Below are positions 5,423-6,537 of a stretch of 6,537 nucleotides of DNA, piece after piece. Position 1 is the stretch's first letter; the number at the start of each line of letters is the position of its first letter. The translations under genes and the position numbers were made by a program. The stretch comes from Propionibacteriaceae bacterium (lineage in GTDB: Bacteria > Actinomycetota > Actinomycetes > Propionibacteriales > Propionibacteriaceae). The stretch is taken from positions 31,286 to 37,822 of the forward strand of contig PMLO01000215.1 of assembly GCA_003158895.1 (NCBI GenBank), given 5' to 3'. Under the pieces are notes generated by a model. The model was not told the origin of the DNA and did no database searches. It saw only the letters and a list, made by a program, of their open reading frames with translations.

Positions 5423-6517
5423 ATGACGACGCTCGTCGTCACCAACGACTTTCCTCCCCGCCTCGGCGGGATCGAGACGTACCTTCGACAGGTCTGCTCC
5501 TTCCTCGATGATCGCGTGGTCGTGCTCACTCGTACCGAGCGCGACGAGTCCGCGACCCGCACGTACGACGCGAGCCTCCCGTTCCCCGTCCATCGCCTGC
5601 CGGGGCCGCTCCTGCCCACACCGGCGATCGCACGTCGAGCGGCAGAGTTGCTGCATGTGTACGACGCCGAGCAGGTCGTCTTCGGTGCCGCTGCGCCCCT
5701 CGGCCTCCTGGCGTCCGGCCTTCGTCGCGAAGGGGCCAGCAGGGTCCTCGCCCTCAGCCACGGCCACGAGGTCTGGTGGTCTCGAGTGCCGGGTGCGCGA
5801 GGCATGCTGCGCCGCATCGGACACGACGTCGATGCGTTCGGCGTCATCTCGGACTACACCGCGGCCCGCATCGCCTCAGCGCTCGCCCCCGAAGATCGCC
5901 GGAAGCTCGTGAGGTTGCCGCCCCCGGTCGACCTCGATGTCTTCTCACCGACCAGGAACGCGCCCGTCGCCACCGTCCTGGCCGCCTCGCGTTTCGTACC
6001 TCAGAAGGGCCTCGACCGGCTCCTCGACGTATGGCCGCGCGTGGTGAGCGCCGTCCCGGACAGCCGCTTGATCATGGTGGGCGACGGTCCACAGGCGCCT
6101 CGCCTGCGCCGTCGTGCGGCCGGCTTGGTCGGTGTCGAGCTCCGCCCGCCGGTCAGCCACGACCTCATGCCGGACCTGCTGCGCACCGCGTCGGTGTTCG
6201 TCTCTCCCGTACGGACCATGCTCGGCGGCTTGTACGCGGAGGGGCTCGGGCTCGTCGCGTGCGAGGCAGCGGCCTGCGGCGTCCCGGTGGTGGTGGGGGA
6301 CTCGGGCGGGGCACCCGAGACCGTGCTCGATCAGGTGACGGGAAGTGTCGTCGACCCTGATGACGAGGCTGCGCTCGCCGACGCCGTGATCCACTGGCTC
6401 TCGAGCCCGCTCGAAGCCCGCACCGCTGGAGCTGCAGGTCGGCGCCACGTCGCCGACCTCGTGGGGGCGGAGCACGTACGGGCGCACCTGCGGTCGGCGT
6501 TGGAGGCGCTCGTCTAG
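5423..6517 (+). CDS. pimB: GT-B (GT4) mannosyltransferase, PimB'-like
   Basis: Product of 364 aa, probably a cytoplasmic-face membrane-associated enzyme that transfers mannose from GDP-mannose to a phosphatidylinositol mannoside (PIM1 to PIM2). The N-terminal Rossmann domain begins VVTNDFPPRLGGIETYL, with the Gly15-Gly16 loop. VFGAAAPLGLLA (about 87-98) and SHGHEVWW (His113/His115) match M. tuberculosis PimB' (Rv2188c). The C-terminal domain has ASRFVPQKGLDRLL (Arg190, Lys195), VGDGPQ, EGLGLVACEAAACGVPVV (Glu273 and Glu281, the E-x7-E motif) and SGGAPE. The loop before the second domain is about 12 residues shorter than in Rv2188c, and RTMLGGLYAEGLG replaces RTRGAGMDVEGLG, so acceptor preference could differ. 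The ATG start fits the family N-terminus. No clear ribosome-binding site is seen, so translation is probably coupled to the hydrolase gene, whose stop is 18 bp upstream. Assignment to GT4 is firm; PimB' specificity is likely but unproven. Confidence 0.88.
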   Translation: MTTLVVTNDFPPRLGGIETYLRQVCSFLDDRVVVLTRTERDESATRTYDASLPFPVHRLPGPLLPTPAIARRAAELLHVYDAEQVVFGAAAPLGLLASGLRREGASRVLALSHGHEVWWSRVPGARGMLRRIGHDVDAFGVISDYTAARIASALAPEDRRKLVRLPPPVDLDVFSPTRNAPVATVLAASRFVPQKGLDRLLDVWPRVVSAVPDSRLIMVGDGPQAPRLRRRAAGLVGVELRPPVSHDLMPDLLRTASVFVSPVRTMLGGLYAEGLGLVACEAAACGVPVVVGDSGGAPETVLDQVTGSVVDPDDEAALADAVIHWLSSPLEARTAGAAGRRHVADLVGAEHVRAHLRSALEALV

Positions 6518-6537
6518 GTGTACTGACCGGACAGGTT

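Noticed and set aside
4319..5824. A 501-codon open frame on the - strand opposite the NlpC/P60 and glycosyltransferase genes
   Set aside because: It is a mirror of two well-supported + strand genes. Its translation is low-complexity Arg/Leu/Gly/Val with no recognisable domain, as expected from high-GC shadow frames.

Overview
This is a high-GC actinobacterial chromosomal segment. Codon use is strongly G/C-ending, several genes start with GTG, one gene appears to be leaderless, and the gene content is typical of Actinomycetes. The block on the right (a DEDDh exonuclease/UvrC-like fusion, an NlpC/P60 hydrolase, and a PimB'-type mannosyltransferase) recalls the Rv2191 - Rv2190c - Rv2188c neighbourhood of Mycobacterium tuberculosis. 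The ppiA-type cyclophilin next to a coiled, membrane-anchored protein recalls other Actinobacteria. I cannot fix the genus from sequence alone. A Propionibacteriales-like or related actinomycete is a guess.

Layout, left to right: (1) the last 55 codons of an unidentified membrane protein on the + strand, ending at 168; (2) a strong hairpin at 190-222 between convergent genes; (3) a minus-strand 292-aa protein (1119..241) with an amphipathic helical N-terminus, one membrane helix, an acidic proline-rich linker and a C-terminal 'sunset'-type domain; (4) a divergent control region (about 1120-1267) with a nested dyad and two matching candidate -10 elements; (5) a cytoplasmic cyclophilin (1268..1777) with a terminator hairpin; (6) a minus-strand two-gene operon, read from 3833 down to 1833, encoding the exonuclease/UvrC-like fusion and then a stand-alone Lrp/AsnC ligand-binding (RAM) domain protein; (7) a 107-bp divergent spacer; (8) a small four-cysteine conserved actinobacterial protein (3941..4180); (9) a clear sigma-70/SigA-type promoter driving a secreted NlpC/P60 peptidoglycan hydrolase (4364..5404), followed 18 bp later by a GT-B mannosyltransferase (5423..6517).

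Functionally the right end is about the cell envelope: a secreted peptidoglycan hydrolase and a probable phosphatidylinositol-mannoside mannosyltransferase, apparently transcribed together. The middle pairs a probable DNA-repair nuclease with a small ligand-sensing domain. The left side holds a protein-folding enzyme and a membrane-anchored envelope protein sharing one divergent regulatory region. There are no mobile elements, CRISPR arrays, tRNA or rRNA genes. I found no convincing wholly new system. The most unusual items are the nested dyad at 1169-1238, the repair-nuclease architecture with retained Fe-S-type cysteines but no UvrC C-terminal nuclease, and the uncharacterised Cys4 protein.
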